From contig JAKSXM010000228.1 of assembly GCA_022575985.1 (NCBI GenBank), positions 992,001 through 1,056,000 of the forward strand: a stretch of DNA of 64,000 nucleotides, given 5' to 3'. This stretch comes from Anagrus nilaparvatae. Taxonomy: Eukaryota > Arthropoda > Insecta > Hymenoptera > Mymaridae. The notes beneath the pieces were generated by a model. That model was not told the origin of the DNA. It saw nothing but the letters and a program-made list of their open reading frames with translations, and did not search any database. The translations under genes and the position numbers were made by a program. Below, one piece after another: positions 13,037-25,248 of this stretch (its first letter is position 1; each line of letters begins with the position of its first letter).

Positions 13037-16000
13037 CAGTAAAAATCTGCTTGCTCATTTCTTATAAGATTGCGAAATCCAAACATATTACAATAAAATT
13101 GTCAGAGGTTAGATAATTGAAATTCGTGGTTTTTTGAGCTGAGATTCTCATCCTTGGTTTCTTGCATTTCTTGAACTTTTTTTGTGAACTTCATTTAATT
13201 ACTCATAATTTACAAATACCTGTGCAGCAATTATACGTATTGTTTGTTTCTCATGGCTCTTTGATTTTAATTCGTTGTCTTTGTTTCGGGATTTTGTCAT
13301 ACTTTCATCTTCCTTACCTTGCTAATAATATTTTGTCTTATGTCACCTTTTGTTATTCGCGACATATCTGCATTACATGGTAGTTTATTTCAGTACTTTT
13401 ATATTTAAACAATGCTGCATCATTCTCAAACGTGCGTATTTAATGATTGTGCTGATAATAATTTTTTAAATACTCAAAGCAATTCGATAAAAGTCTTCGA
13501 AACATGGAATCAATTTCTACTTATGGCTTCTGCCTAGCTCTTTCAATAACCACCTTAAAAAAAATTACAAATCAAAATTAAATTTCGTACGATTATCGCT
13601 TAGCAAAAAACCTATCAAAAAACAAACCAACCTAAAATCTCAAAAACTACCATAAATTAAAATCTACATAATTTTTATTGTACTATTATACACCAACAAC
13701 CTAACAATAAATACCGTTAAATAAAAAAAAAAGTAAAAATTTCAATTGCAAATTTTCCTACACAAAGCTTCCGATTCCTTGACGTACATTAACATTTGTT
13801 TAATACTGAATAAAACAATCAAGATTTAAAAATGGTAATTGGAAATGAATGGAGCAATAAAATAAATAATTAGTTTTTTCTTAAATTAACCAACACAAAC
13901 ACACAAAAAAATATTACATTCTGTCGTGATTGAATAATTTTTTTTTTTATTACATATGTTAGATTCCTTATTTAACAATTACTTAAAAAAATTTTTCTTA
14001 AATTAAATTAAATAAAATTATTATTTGTATTGGTTACATACACATACATAAATAATATATAAAAAATCGTGACTTTTCATTTTTTTTAAGTACAAGTAAT
14101 TTTCTTTTAGTAAGATCATTTTGTTGTACAAGACTTTTTTTTTAAACTAACCAATTTCTGTGTTATTAAACAATTTTTTTTTGTAAATTAGGTATGTAAT
14201 AATAAAAAACCCTTTCACTTTTTGTACTATGTTTCTAATTTGTCCAATACACTTGTCCAGTTTAAATAATTATAAATTTTTTAATAAGTAAATTTAAGAA
14301 AATATAAATTACAAATACTCTACTACATGTTTTTATTCTACACAATTGTTTAATAAAATCGTGTTAGGAAAAAGTCTTCTCTCTGTGTCTTTTTTTTTCG
14401 TTGATCACGATGGAATTTTTTCATTGCACAATTTTTAATATATATATATGTGAACTTTAGTTACGTGCTTAGTACTACACTACTGTATTTAAAAAAATTT
14501 TTTTTGAGAAGTTGAATCATATTGTTTTTGGTTGGTTTGTAAAATGTATGTGATTATTTTTGTTAGGGAAAGTTATTTTTTATTGATTTTACAATGTAAA
14601 ATTATTTTTATTAAAAAATTATATATTTTTTTTTGTTAATTAAATTAAAAGTAAGTATTCTATTGTTTAGGAGTTTTAATTAAATAATTTGAAACAAAGA
14701 CATTTTTGGAAAATATTTTTTATATTTAATTGTAAACAATAATCTTTGTATTTAGACTGAGAGTGTAAGTTTTTGTTATTTAGTTTATGGGCTGTTATTT
14801 TAAATTTAATTGGAATTTTTGGACTTAAATTCAGAAGAAGTGCATGTATTTTAAAATTTTTCCTTATAAGTTCTTAAAGTTTCTTCGCAAGGTTTCATGT
14901 GAATCCCGAGTGCCTTGAGATATTTTAAATGTTATTTGTAAAAAAACTTAGATTTCAAAAATCCTCTGCACTGCTGTATTTTCTAAACCCAGTTTAAATA
15001 ACATAAAGTAAGATGTAATTTTATAATTAATGGCCAGATGGCAATAAAAGAATCGAGACCTTTAGTGCCCAGGGGTAGACCTTTATTCCAATTTAAGGAA
15101 AAAACGTGATCAATACGATAAATGCAATACTCAGAAAGCACGAGCAAATAATTACATAAAGTCGTCCCTTGCAGCGGAGCATCATTCTAGGCTTGTCCGT
15201 GTATGCTAAAAAAGTTCTTATCTTGAAAGAGTCTGCAGCGAATAAAAGATATAGAAGAATGAATATTGATTTAAACTCTTTGTATCTGAGACAATGAACT
15301 TCCTACGTTGATTTGATAGACGACGTTCTAACAAGAACTAGCTTCAGGCTGAATCAATAGTTTAAAAAAGTTTACGAAAGAAAGATTTCTGTTTTCTAAA
15401 AATTGTCGAATATTTATTTTTTTAGGACTACTTTTTTATTAAAAATTACAAAGCATCTTCAAACCGTTAAAATTTAAAAAATTAGCGTAAATTTTTAAAT
15501 AAAACAAAAAAAATGACAGTTATGATAATAAAACACTCGATCTTAAATATCATGTAAACTTAACCCATAAATTAAAAACAAGGTGTCAGATAAATTCTAA
15601 ACGCTAATAAAAAGTCAAATAAAAAACAAAATTAAATAAATTTACGAGCTATTAAGCAAAAAAAAAAAACTTCAAACTCAATACAATCTAATGTTAAAAA
15701 TTCTTCAAACAGAAATATTTTAAAAATAATTCAATCAAAAACCCATCTAAAAATATATGTCAAGTAGTAAAAAAAAAAAAGTCTAAGAGAGAAAATTTTT
15801 TTACAAAAAAAAAAAAAAATCCATTAGATATAAATAAAGACTATGAAGACGACAACGATACATCAAATTTACTTTCTTTTTCAACATACATACATGAAAA
15901 GACATTAAAAATATTTATACAATTCAAGGCCATGAAAAAAAATTTGCAGTTCGTCAATCATTCGCTTTCTTATTTTTTTTTTTTTTATTTCTGTATATGA

Positions 16001-18437
16001 AAAATATTACAAAAGTGTAGTATTTTCTAGTCTAATTTTTTTTTGTGTGTGCGTATATTCTAAAAATGTAGAGAAAATTTCTTATAATGTTTGCACATAC
16101 ACGCGATTTTAAAATATATTTTTTTTTTTTTATTCGTTTAGGAGAGAGAGACATTAAATTTTCACCATTAATATAGTGAAATCTAAAAATAAAAATGTTG
16201 ATTGTTTATCATATAAAGTGCGTATGCTTGTTTCTTTTAAAAAATATGCAGGATATGACTTTCTTATTATTATTTTCTAAACATTTTTTTTTTCTTTTTA
16301 TTTAATTTTTGTAAAATTTTTTATCTGGTGATTTTTTTTTTGCCGTTTTGAAAATTTTTAGAAAGATTGATTGATTTGATTTGTTGGGTGATTGATTGTT
16401 TATTTATGAAGAAAAAAGTCTGATCTGTTTATGATTGAATTTGTATATGGGAGGTTTCATTCATTCGGTTACTTTTAATTTTGAATTTTTTTTTTGAAAC
16501 TGGTCTTAATTTTTTTGAATTTTTGCAAATAATCGAGAAATAATTAAAGATGATGCTTAAATTTTAAATTTTGCAGGATCACAAGCACTGGTTAAATGGC
16601 TTTAATAAATTATATGTTTTAATCAGAAATGAAATGGAATAAAAAATCCAAATAATTTATTTAAAAAATTTCGGTCTTATAAAGTTTTTAATATTTTATC
16701 ACCATTTAGTTTAATCATTTGGTTCCTAATTTTAGTAGAACCGCAACAAAAAAAATTTAAATATAATGTGCTTGAGGCATTTTTGAAAATTTTGAAACTT
16801 AAAAATTAAAAAAATACTTAAAAAAATACGAATAATCCTCGCAAAAAATAGATGGAATTTTTACTATCTCTACTGTTGTTTATAGAAACGAATTGTTTGA
16901 CATAACATTAAAACTCACCATAAATCAGTTTTCTAATGCCAGCGTTTTTAGAAATCATTGCCTGACTGTCAGGATGCTCTAACTACACAAGTTTAAACCC
17001 TCAATCAAAATTCAAGAAAAAATTCAAGCAAAAAATCCTTGAAAATAAATTCAGTTAACATCTCAGTTAACATCACTTACATAAATTACCTATTTTAAGA
17101 AAAAAAAAGCAATTAAAAATTGACGTCAAACCAAAAATCCGTAACTCCATGTCCAAAAACCAATAATACCAAGAACGACATAAAAATAAAGCCATTTCAT
17201 TGAAAATTATTAATAATTTACATGTTTATTGAATAGAAAAAACAGCAGCATAATAAATTTGTAAAGAAATTTGCATTTATATCATTAAAAGAAATATCTA
17301 TAAGACTTTATTACTTTTTTATTTAATATTCTAAGAATAAAATTTTATTCATTCTTTGAATATATAAAAAAAAATGAACATAAAAAGAAGATATATTCGT
17401 GTCAAGAAAATAAATAACAACAAAAACAACATGTTTTTATTTTAAAAAATTTTTTAACGTGACTAAAATTATAAATTAAATAAAAAACAGTTTTTTTTTT
17501 TGACGATCTACTTAATTTAAACTAATTACACTTATACATTTAATTTAATTAAATTTTATTACACATTTTTTTTGTATTTAAAACGTTTTAAAATTTATGA
17601 TATTGTCAAAAATAAAGACAGGAGCTACTGTTTTAAAATTAAATTACCTTTTGTGTGTGTGTGTAAAATAAATAAGTGGATTACGAAATTTCATTTTAAA
17701 TATTTAAAATTGCATTTTGTTGGAATTTTGTTCTTGAAATATAAAGAGTACTTTATTTAAGGTGAAATTTCTTTAAGTTAATTTATAGTTTGATATTTTG
17801 CTTATGCACTGAAAAAAAAATTCGCCTTTTTCAGAAAAGCTTAGGTACAAGTTATGACACAGCTAAAATTTTTCAGTTGTCTTATCTCAATTTTATCACT
17901 TTCTAAACACAGAGAGATTTAAGTTTTAAAATCTTAAAGTAATTAAATGATCTTATTTTATAAATGTTTAATTAATATTTATTTGTCTTAAATTTGTAAT
18001 AAATTAAATTCAAAAAAAAATTGAAATTAAATTTTATTGTTTTTTATCTTTTTATGTAAGTATTTTTAATTAAGTAAACATACATTTTTAACAAATTAAA
18101 TTCAAGCTATAAAATTTTATTATTAATTATTTGGTTCGTTTTGGTATTTTTATTAAATAAAATCGATAATTATTGTATCGGTTATATTTTTAATTGGAAT
18201 ATTTTGCTTCAAAATAAATTTTTAATTATTATAAATAATTATTAAGTTCATTAAAAAAAATTTATTATTGATAAAAAAAGTAGTTCATTACGCAACAAGG
18301 GTGTAAAGTTTTGATAGTACACGCAGGACTTAGGTTAACAAACAGTGCACTGGGGCTGCCTAACAAGTGATTACAAATGAAATATGATTTACTCATTTTT
18401 AATATATTTTTCAACATTTATTTGCTTTACAAATTTT
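13037..18437. other. AT-rich stretch; one GC-richer block and one small MITE
   Basis: No gene was recognised. Positions 15015-15360 are clearly less AT-rich and lack the homopolymer runs of the surroundings. Read on the minus strand they contain AATAAAG followed by a GT-richer run, which could be the end of an LTR, but no partner copy or coding part was seen. Positions 17806-17880 have CACTGAAAAAAAAATT near one end and AATTTTTCAGTTG at the other, matching the small MITE family found at 53637 and 61106. The rest is A/T-rich filler. Confidence 0.5.
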
Positions 18438-21400
18438 CTACTTTATATCCTCAGATGATTTATTTTCTTGCATTTTTTTTGTCACTTTGTCTTGAATTTG
18501 CTGCAAAGTTTTCCCTTTAGTTTCTGGTAAAACAAACAAAGCAATAACCATCAAAATAACAGGTGCGGCTGCATGTAAATATATAACGCAAGCTTCTCCA
18601 ACCCAATCAATTCCAGAGTGATATATTTTGCTCATGAAAAACCCAAAGCACCCATCAATGATGCAAGAAAAGCACGAAACAATATATTTAACATTTAACG
18701 GAAATAATTCACTTAAAATTACACTTGGCAAGGGTATAATACCAATACTAAGAGATCCAATTAATAAAAATACTGAAGTAAGCATCAACCACTGAAAATT
18801 GAACCCATTGGAGATTAATATAAAATGACTACCTAACCCAATTGCTCCAATAAAAACACCTGTACTTGATAGTAAAAGTAAGATTCTTCTACCAAATTTA
18901 TCAATAATATTAATCGATGATATTGTTGTTGCGATGGTGAAAATATAGATCCAAGTACTTGTTGATGAAGGATCAAATGAATATAACTTTCCTCGGCGAA
19001 GTATTAGTTCCAAATAAACGAAAATTGTATTCATTCCGCATAGTTCCGTCAATATAAATAAACTGATTGTTAAAAGGAACATTTTAATTATGTACAGACT
19101 AAATAAAGTTTTAATGCTAGTTTTTAAGGATTCTTCTTTTAATTTTTGCACGTAATTTATAACTGACTCAATTTCACTGTCAACATTTTTTTTACCGCTG
19201 TACCAACTCAACGACTTTTTTGCTGCTTCGATTTTTTCCATTTTTATCAAAAAACATGTTGAATCTGGGCATAAGTAGAAGGTTAACATTAGAAAAATAC
19301 AGGGGCCCAGAAAGCACAAACTAAATGCAAATGGAGATAAAAAAGATCCTAAGTAACTAGCCAAGGACATTCCTATTGAAATACCACAAAATGAAAAACT
19401 GATTATAGTTCCACGAAGGTTAGGTATTGCAACTTCACTTATGTACATTGGAACAGCGTTGTAAGACATACCTACTCCCAATCCTCCAGTAAATCTGCCT
19501 AAATAGAGCCTCTCAACTGAAAATGTCCTTGAAAAAAAAATCCAACTTAAAGCGTACAGAAAAACGTTTAAAAAAACTGCTTTTTTGCTGCCATAAAATT
19601 GAGCTGTAAGTGATCCCAATATAGCGCCTAAAGACCATCCTAAATATAAAATAGATGCTACCCAAGAGCTTTCATTTTCTGATATGTTAAATCGTATGTG
19701 ATCTTTCAGATTACTAGACGAGTACCTAATAAGAAAAGGCGATGTCCAGCCTAAATGAGCTCCTACTTGGATTTGTAAAAATAGTACTGAAATGAAAATT
19801 AATATTATAAATTTAAAAATAACAAAAATGTTATTGATGCCGAAATTATGATAAATTGGAAGTTAAGTATACGAAATAGTATATGGGTCAATATTTGTGA
19901 ACTGTATATGACTTTGCATGGTCGGGTCTCGAAATGTACTCCAAAGTATGTTTGGTCAAAAGTATATATAAAAAAAATAATTTTCCCCAATTTTTAGCTT
20001 TTCAGATCCAATCCTCTATTTTTTACAGCGATTTTTGTTTTTTTCAATTTTTTGAAATTTTCAATTTTTGATAAATTTATGTTTATTAATTTTTCTCGCA
20101 AACGCGAACTTTACAGTAAAATTTTTTTTCCTTATAGTAGCCCATAGGAAATTTCCCGTAGAATTCAATTCTGGGGTCCAAATTTTTTTTAAACTGCGCA
20201 TGCGCAAGAAAATCAACTTTCTTGCTTTGCCTCGTGCTTTGCCTTTTCTAGCTTATATGCCTCAGCTGCAGACAGGTCAATTTTCATCCTGTTGGTCTCA
20301 AATTGTATGTTTTTTCATATACTTTTCAGCATATGAAATCATTTTTTTTGGGTAAATTTATTTTAAAAGCACTAAAATTGAAAAATAGCGATTTTAAAAA
20401 AATCATTTTTCACAAATTTTAAATTTCCCGCCAAGTCACGTGACCAAATGAAAATCTGACTAAAAATTCGGATTCAGCGGAAAATTTTACATAAGGATAC
20501 CAATTTTCGTCTTATTTCATTAAATAGTTTCTAAGATACTACCTCTCGATATAAAAATATATTGTCTATTATGTAATTCAGAAATTTACATAACATATAC
20601 TGTAAAAAATAAGTATTACATGTCATAGACTGTTAATCTGTAATTTAGGACACATATTTACAGAATAGTGTTTAGAGAGTATAGGTCTCAAAAATTGTTT
20701 ACAAGCCTTTGGTTTCCAAAAAATTTTTACTCGTCTTTTTATAATTATTTGTTTAGCAGATATGATAATTAAAGTCAGAGTCCCATTTTTAAGGTTTTTT
20801 AAAAACAGTCAATTTTAATCTTTATCTTTAAAATGGGATATCTTAGAAAGCTGAGGTACATAAGCTAGAAAAGGCAAAGCAAGAAAGTTAATTTTCTCGC
20901 GCATGCGCAGTTCAAAAAAGAATTTGGACCCCAGAATCGAATTCTGCGGGAAATTTCCTATGGGGTACTATAAGGGAAAAAAATTTTACTTTAAAGTGCG
21001 TGTTTGCGAGAAAAATTAATGAACATAAATTTCTCAAAAATTAAAAATTTCAAAAAATTGAAAAAAACAAAAACGCTGTAAAAAATAGAGGATTGGATCT
21101 AAAAAGCTAAAAATTGGAAAAAATTATTTTTTTTATATATACATTCGACCAAAAATACTTTGGAGTACATTCTGAGACTCAAAAATCCAAACTGTATACA
21201 CTTCACAAATATTGACCCATATTATACACTAACAGATTTTTCCACTTCGTTTAGCGCCAAACTTCATATAAAAAAGTTTGGCTATTGATTACGTTAATTA
21301 TTATTTTTATTCCTTTTTTTTCTAAGAACCATGAAATATGATAAAAGTATTATGAACTAATATAAATTTTACCTGCAAAACTAAGAATCCAGTGTGAATA

Positions 21401-21442
21401 GAATTTTTTGTTAAAAATATTTTGAATTTTAAAAATTGTCAT
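18438..21442 (-). CDS. Tret1-like: Tret1-like MFS sugar transporter, gene 1 (2 exons)
   Basis: Predicted 12-helix plasma-membrane carrier of the insect facilitated trehalose/hexose transporter type. Exon 2 is 18438-19786: the frame stays open above the first TTG at 19619 up to a TTTCATTTCAG acceptor, and that extra part encodes the helix-1 motif GAHLGWTSPF. Exon 1 is 21373-21442 (70 bases, phase 1), starting with an ATG and ending in HWILSFA before GTAAAA. It has the same length and position as exon 1 of the genes at 29148 and 54343. Spliced length is 472 residues. Visible family motifs are YGSKK in loop 2-3, a Glu-to-Arg loop 4-5 motif (SEVAIPNLRG), PDSTCFL after helix 6, ELCGMNTIF in helix 7, DKFGRR in loop 8-9 and a PETKGKTLQQIQ tail. 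In helix 7 the usual Gln is Glu, while Gly and Asn remain. The 1586-base intron contains the foldback element at 19880. The specific substrate is inferred only. Confidence 0.85.
19880..21223. mobile_element. foldback element inside intron 1 of the 18438 gene
   Basis: The left arm (about 19880-20272) and right arm (about 20839-21223) are inverted copies of each other. The outer ends read TATGGGTCAATATTTGTGAA and its complement, and the inner ends read CCTCAGCT and AGCTGAGG. The centre of about 565 bases is not obviously palindromic. Like the element at 7573 it carries GCGCATGCGC next to a run of T and the segment CCATAGGAAATTTCCC, so the two belong to one family or share an inner module. No protein frame of its own. 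Confidence 0.8.
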
Positions 21443-21861
21443 ATTCACAAACTGCAATGTAAACTTGATTTGCAGAATAATTAATTTTTTCCTTATTTAA
21501 ATTATAAAATAAAGAAGATAAAGATGACGGTTAATAAATCTAATTCAGATTTAATCTTGTTTTGTTAAATTTTGGAAAACCCCAACATACGTTTCATACT
21601 CCTATATTTATTTTTTGATTGTAAGGCTGATTCCAGACGGAGCGCTTAACTTCAAAGTTATCTCAAACCTGTGTTTAAAATACATTGAATAGCAAGTATT
21701 GGGGCATAAATGAGTATGCACTGCCTTGGTGCTACATAATGCGTAAGCAAAACCTTCGTGGATACCTTTATGCCCACTTTTCAAGCAAATGATGCAAGCA
21801 TTATCGCAGTTTATGCTTGCATATTTCTTACTGGGTTTTTAATAAATTTAATTATCTTTAC

Positions 21862-21907
21862 CTCCAAAAATAAGAATCCAGCGTGAATAAAATTTTTTTT
21901 GAAACAT
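21862..21907 (-). pseudogene. duplicated transporter exon 1 (relic or alternative first exon)
   Basis: On the minus strand this reads as a 15-codon exon, MFQKKFYSRWILIFG, ending at a GGAG/GTAAAG donor in phase 1. It resembles the true exon 1 at 21373-21442, which ends in KKFYSHWILSFA. The upstream bases still align with the start of exon 1 but contain an in-frame TAG, so the original start has been lost and only an internal ATG remains. It could be a leftover of a deleted gene copy or a seldom-used alternative first exon. Confidence 0.5.
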
Positions 21908-22312
21908 TCTGAACTATGAAATATCTACTTTTCTTGATAAACTATTTATAACTGAACTATTGGTTTTTTTAGTTTTATGTATTTAAAAGATAAAGATGTG
22001 GATAAAGAGATTTAATTATCTTCCTTGTATGTAAAAAATTATATTGATATTAACATTGCTCGAGTATAAAATACAAAGCAAACATGTCATAAATTTTAAT
22101 ATGATAAAAAAACTAGATCAGATTATTCATTTTCCAAATTGAAGTATTTTTTCTGCCAATCTAAAGGTTTTATCTTAGTTTTAAAGGATGTTATCTTTTT
22201 TTAAAGTTTTTTGGAAAAACTGCTTTCCCCAGCAGCCATTTTCAAAAATTCCACAAATAATCTCTATAAAACGTAATAATACTTTGATATTTTAAAGAAT
22301 ATTGAATGGATA
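21908..22312. other. spacer, nothing recognised
   Basis: AT-rich sequence between the duplicated exon 1 and the left end of the Ginger-like transposon. No coding segment or repeat was seen. It ends with GATA, the left target-site copy of that transposon. Confidence 0.5.
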
Positions 22313-22598
22313 TGTTACGGGTAGAGTCCGATCTCTGGATAGTCCTAGGTCTATCCGGATAAACCTAGGACTATCCAAGCGGAGTTGGATAAAGTCCGAT
22401 TCTTGATTTTTTTCATCTTTTTTGTTCAACTTTATCCGGCACCTCTTGAATAGTCCTAGGATTATCCAAGAAGCTTGGATAAAGTCCGATTCGTAAAAAA
22501 TGTGAACAAAAGAAAAAAATTATTTCACCGTATTATTTTTTTATTTTATTTGTCATAATTTTATACTCAAATAATTTTTTGATTTAGTCAAATTAAAT
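22313..22598. repeat. left terminal inverted repeat of the Ginger-like element
   Basis: 286 bases, complementary to 24963-25248. The outer 180 bases contain repeated GGATA-x-CCTAGG-type blocks (for example GGATAGTCCTAGG and CCTAGGACTATCC) and two GGATAAAGTCCGATTC blocks. These are probable subterminal binding sites for the transposase, by analogy with other cut-and-paste elements. Confidence 0.85.
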
Positions 22599-22894
22599 AT
22601 AAAAAAAACGCTGCCAAGTGATTGGCACTATGGTTCCTCATTAACAATAGCAAAATATTTATAATGGTCTATTTTATCTAATAAAAATGATAATTTGAGA
22701 TATCAGTATTTCATAAAAAAAAGTTAAATACCGTATTTTAAAAGAAAAAAAATGTTGCTGTGATTTAATGTTTTTTATTTAACAAATTTTTAGAAAAAAA
22801 TTTCAATAAACTAGGTATTACACTTTAAAAAAAAACAATATTACAGATTTTTTAATTTTTTTGTTTTATTAATATTGAGAAAAAAAATTTGAAA

Positions 22895-24145
22895 AAATTC
22901 GGTATCAGATCTAAAAAATTACTATGAATAAGCTTTCTAAAACTAGTACTCTCATAGAAATTAATTAGGTACTACGTCCGAACAAAAAAAAAAATTTGGT
23001 ATTCTTTGTATTTTTTTGGGGAAAAAATTTTCAAAAAATTAGTTATCAGATTCGAGATATCGAGTAAAAATCGTACTTTCAAATATAAGTACTTTCATGG
23101 AAATAAATGAGGTATTACATCCAAATTAAAAAAAAAAAAAAAGTAGTTTGAGATTTTTTGATGAAAAAATTTTTGAAAAAAAAATTAGATCTTAATTCCA
23201 TAATGGTTGTTAAATACCACCGATTGCAAAATTTTCAAATATTAGTACTTTCATAGAAAAAAACTAAGTATTACGTCCTAAAATAAAAAAAATTTTGGCA
23301 TTTTTTGTATTTTTTGGCAACAAAAATTTTGAGAAAAAAATTTTGAAAAAATTAGGTTTCAGGTCCAAAAAAATGCTATAAACCATATTTCTAAAACTAG
23401 TACTCTCAAAGAAATAAATTAGGTACTACGTCCAAAAAGAAAAAAAAAATTAGTGTTTTTTGTATTTTTTTGTGAAAAAAATTTTGAGAAAAAAATTTTC
23501 AAAAAATTAAGTATCAGATTCGAGATATCAAGTAAAAATCATACTTTCAAATATAAGTACTTTCATGGAAATAAATGAGGTATTACAACCAAATTAAAAA
23601 AAAAAAAAGGTAGTTTGAGATTTTTTGATGAAAAAATTTTTGAAAAAAAAATTAGATCTTAATTCCATAATAGTTGTTAAATACCACCGATTGCAAAATT
23701 TTCAAATATTAGTACTTTCCTAGAAAAAAACTAAGTATTACGTCCTAAAATAAAAAAAATTTTGGCATTTTTTGTATTTTTTGGCAACAAAAATTTTGAG
23801 AAAAAAATTTTGAAAAAATTAGGTATCAGGTCCAAAAAAATGCTATAAACCATAGTTCTAAAACTAGTACTCTCAAAGAAATAAATTAGGTACTACGTCC
23901 AAAAAGAAAAAAATAATTAGTGTTTTTTGTATTTTTTTGTGAAAAAAATTTTGAGAAAAAAATTTTCAAAAAATTAGTTATCAGATTCGATATATCGAGT
24001 AAAAATCGTACTTTCAAATATAAGTACTTTCATGGAAATAAATGAGGTATTACATCCAAATTAAAAAAAAAAAAAAGTAGTTTGAGATTTTTTGATGAAA
24101 AAATTTTTGAAAAAAAAATTAGGTCTTAATTCCATAATGGTTGTG
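22895..24145. repeat. tandem array, period about 470 bases
   Basis: The phrases CGAGTAAAAATCGTACTTTC (near 23062 and 23998; one-base variant near 23530) and ACTAGTACTCTCA (near 22941, 23396 and 23864) recur every 465-470 bases. Successive units differ by only a few bases. About 2.6 units are present, all inside the Ginger-like element. The sequence is non-coding and very A/T-rich with poly-A runs. Confidence 0.85.
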
Positions 24146-24158
24146 AAATTTCACCGGT

Positions 24159-24167
<9 letters not shown>

Positions 24168-24208
<41 letters not shown>
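24168..24208. repeat. (AC)n microsatellite
   Basis: An uninterrupted AC dinucleotide run of about 41 bases following CATACAT. It creates a spurious poly-Cys/Val reading frame on the minus strand. Confidence 0.95.
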
Positions 24209-24211
<3 letters not shown>

Positions 24212-24368
24212 TTTTTTTAAAAACCGGTTTTTTGGCTTCCTGAGGTCCCAAAACGTGCTTATACGCCAAAAAATCAAAAATCAAAATTTCATCTATCACA
24301 AAGGTTCCTCTATGAGGAACCAAAAAATACAAAATACAATATTTTAGCTACAATATATAAATTTATTT

Positions 24369-24894
24369 TTATTTATTTATACAAGACAAACTGCTGTGAC
24401 ATTTTGAGTTACATTTGAGTCCATTTGATTTGCACTTGCATTTATTAGTTTTGCAACCTTGTTTGCAGTTACACCTTTGAAAGCCTTGACCACCAAATTT
24501 AGATGCCATTATTGCAAGTTGGCGTAAAGTTTTCTTCATCTATGTGGTTTGCATTCGTAGGTGTAAATTGATTCCGCGAAAATTTTTCTTCTATTGTTCC
24601 ATGATAATTAGCTAATTTATACAATCCGTTATCGTTGATTTCTATTATTGCCATTAATATGTTTCTAAAATCTCCGCGACCTCTGTCTATATCAGGAATA
24701 CCCACTCTGACTGTATCTCCAACTTTGCAATTTAGAAACTTAGAATTTGATCTTTTGATCATTTTTGAATCTTGATTATCTAATGCACGTTTTGCACTTT
24801 TTCTATTATCACTTATACTAAACTCTTTTGAACAAATTTCGTATGAAATGTTATTAACACAGTTTTTACAAATATTTTTCGTTGTCACGTTCAT
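24369..24894 (-). pseudogene. C-terminal fragment of integrase-type transposase (KRBA2-like), frameshifted
   Basis: The first part (24894 down to 24499, 131 codons) has a KVGDTVRVGIPDIDRGRGD segment followed by a beta-rich stretch (YKLANYHGTIEEKF). This resembles the region after the integrase core in KRAB-A domain-containing protein 2-like proteins of insects. After a stop the reading continues in another frame (24509 down to 24369) with a Cys-rich tail of the form CxCxxxCxxxxCxCxxxxxxCxxxCHxxxxxxC ending in NK, which is the characteristic end of these proteins. One frameshift near 24500 separates the two parts. The catalytic integrase core is absent. It is the only coding remnant in the transposon. 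The family assignment is from memory of the Cys-rich tail and has moderate certainty. Confidence 0.6.
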
Positions 24895-24962
24895 AGGCTG
24901 GAGAGTTTCAAGTTCATTTTTCTGAAATTGAGTTTCTCAAAATAAAGTTGCTTTATAGAATT

Positions 24963-25248
24963 ATTTAATTTGACTAAATCAAAAAATTATTTGAGTATAA
25001 AATTATGACAAATAAAATAAAAAAATAATACGGTGAAATAATTTTTTTCTTTTGTTCACATTTTTTACGAATCGGACTTTATCCAAGCTTCTTGGATAAT
25101 CCTAGGACTATTCAAGAGGTGCCGGATAAAGTTGAACAAAAAAGATGAAAAAAATCAAGAATCGGACTTTATCCAACTCCGCTTGGATAGTCCTAGGTTT
25201 ATCCGGATAGACCTAGGATTATCCAGAGATCGGACTCTACCCGTAACA
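24963..25248. repeat. right terminal inverted repeat of the Ginger-like element
   Basis: 286 bases, the complement of 22313-22598 with very few differences. It ends in CCCGTAACA and is followed directly by the second GATA target copy. Confidence 0.85.

Larger units (their letters stand above)
22313..25248 (-). mobile_element. Ginger-like DNA transposon, non-autonomous
   Basis: The element begins TGTTACGGGTAGAGTCCGAT and ends in its exact complement. It is flanked on both sides by GATA (22309-22312 and 25249-25252), a clean 4-bp target duplication. Terminal inverted repeats are 286 bases each. Ginger elements are known for 4-bp duplications, ends beginning TGT, long terminal repeats and an integrase-type transposase. 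The interior here holds only a frameshifted C-terminal integrase-like fragment (24369-24894), a tandem array and a CA microsatellite. This copy therefore cannot supply its own transposase. The near-identical ends suggest fairly recent movement. Confidence 0.8.

Noticed and set aside
13162..13383. 73-codon plus-strand frame of hydrophobic composition
   Set aside because: No family resemblance, no splice or start context, and composition expected from T-rich DNA.
15015..15360. Possible solo LTR or retroelement fragment
   Set aside because: GC-richer with an AATAAAG on the minus strand, but no TG/CA ends, no target duplication and no second copy in the window. Noted only within the spacer entry.
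22895..24145. Possible CRISPR-like array
   Set aside because: Units are about 470 bases and contiguous without distinct spacers, in a eukaryotic transposon.
24126..24332. Open frame with a Cys-Val repeat on the minus strand
   Set aside because: It is the translation of the AC microsatellite and its flanks, with no protein signal.
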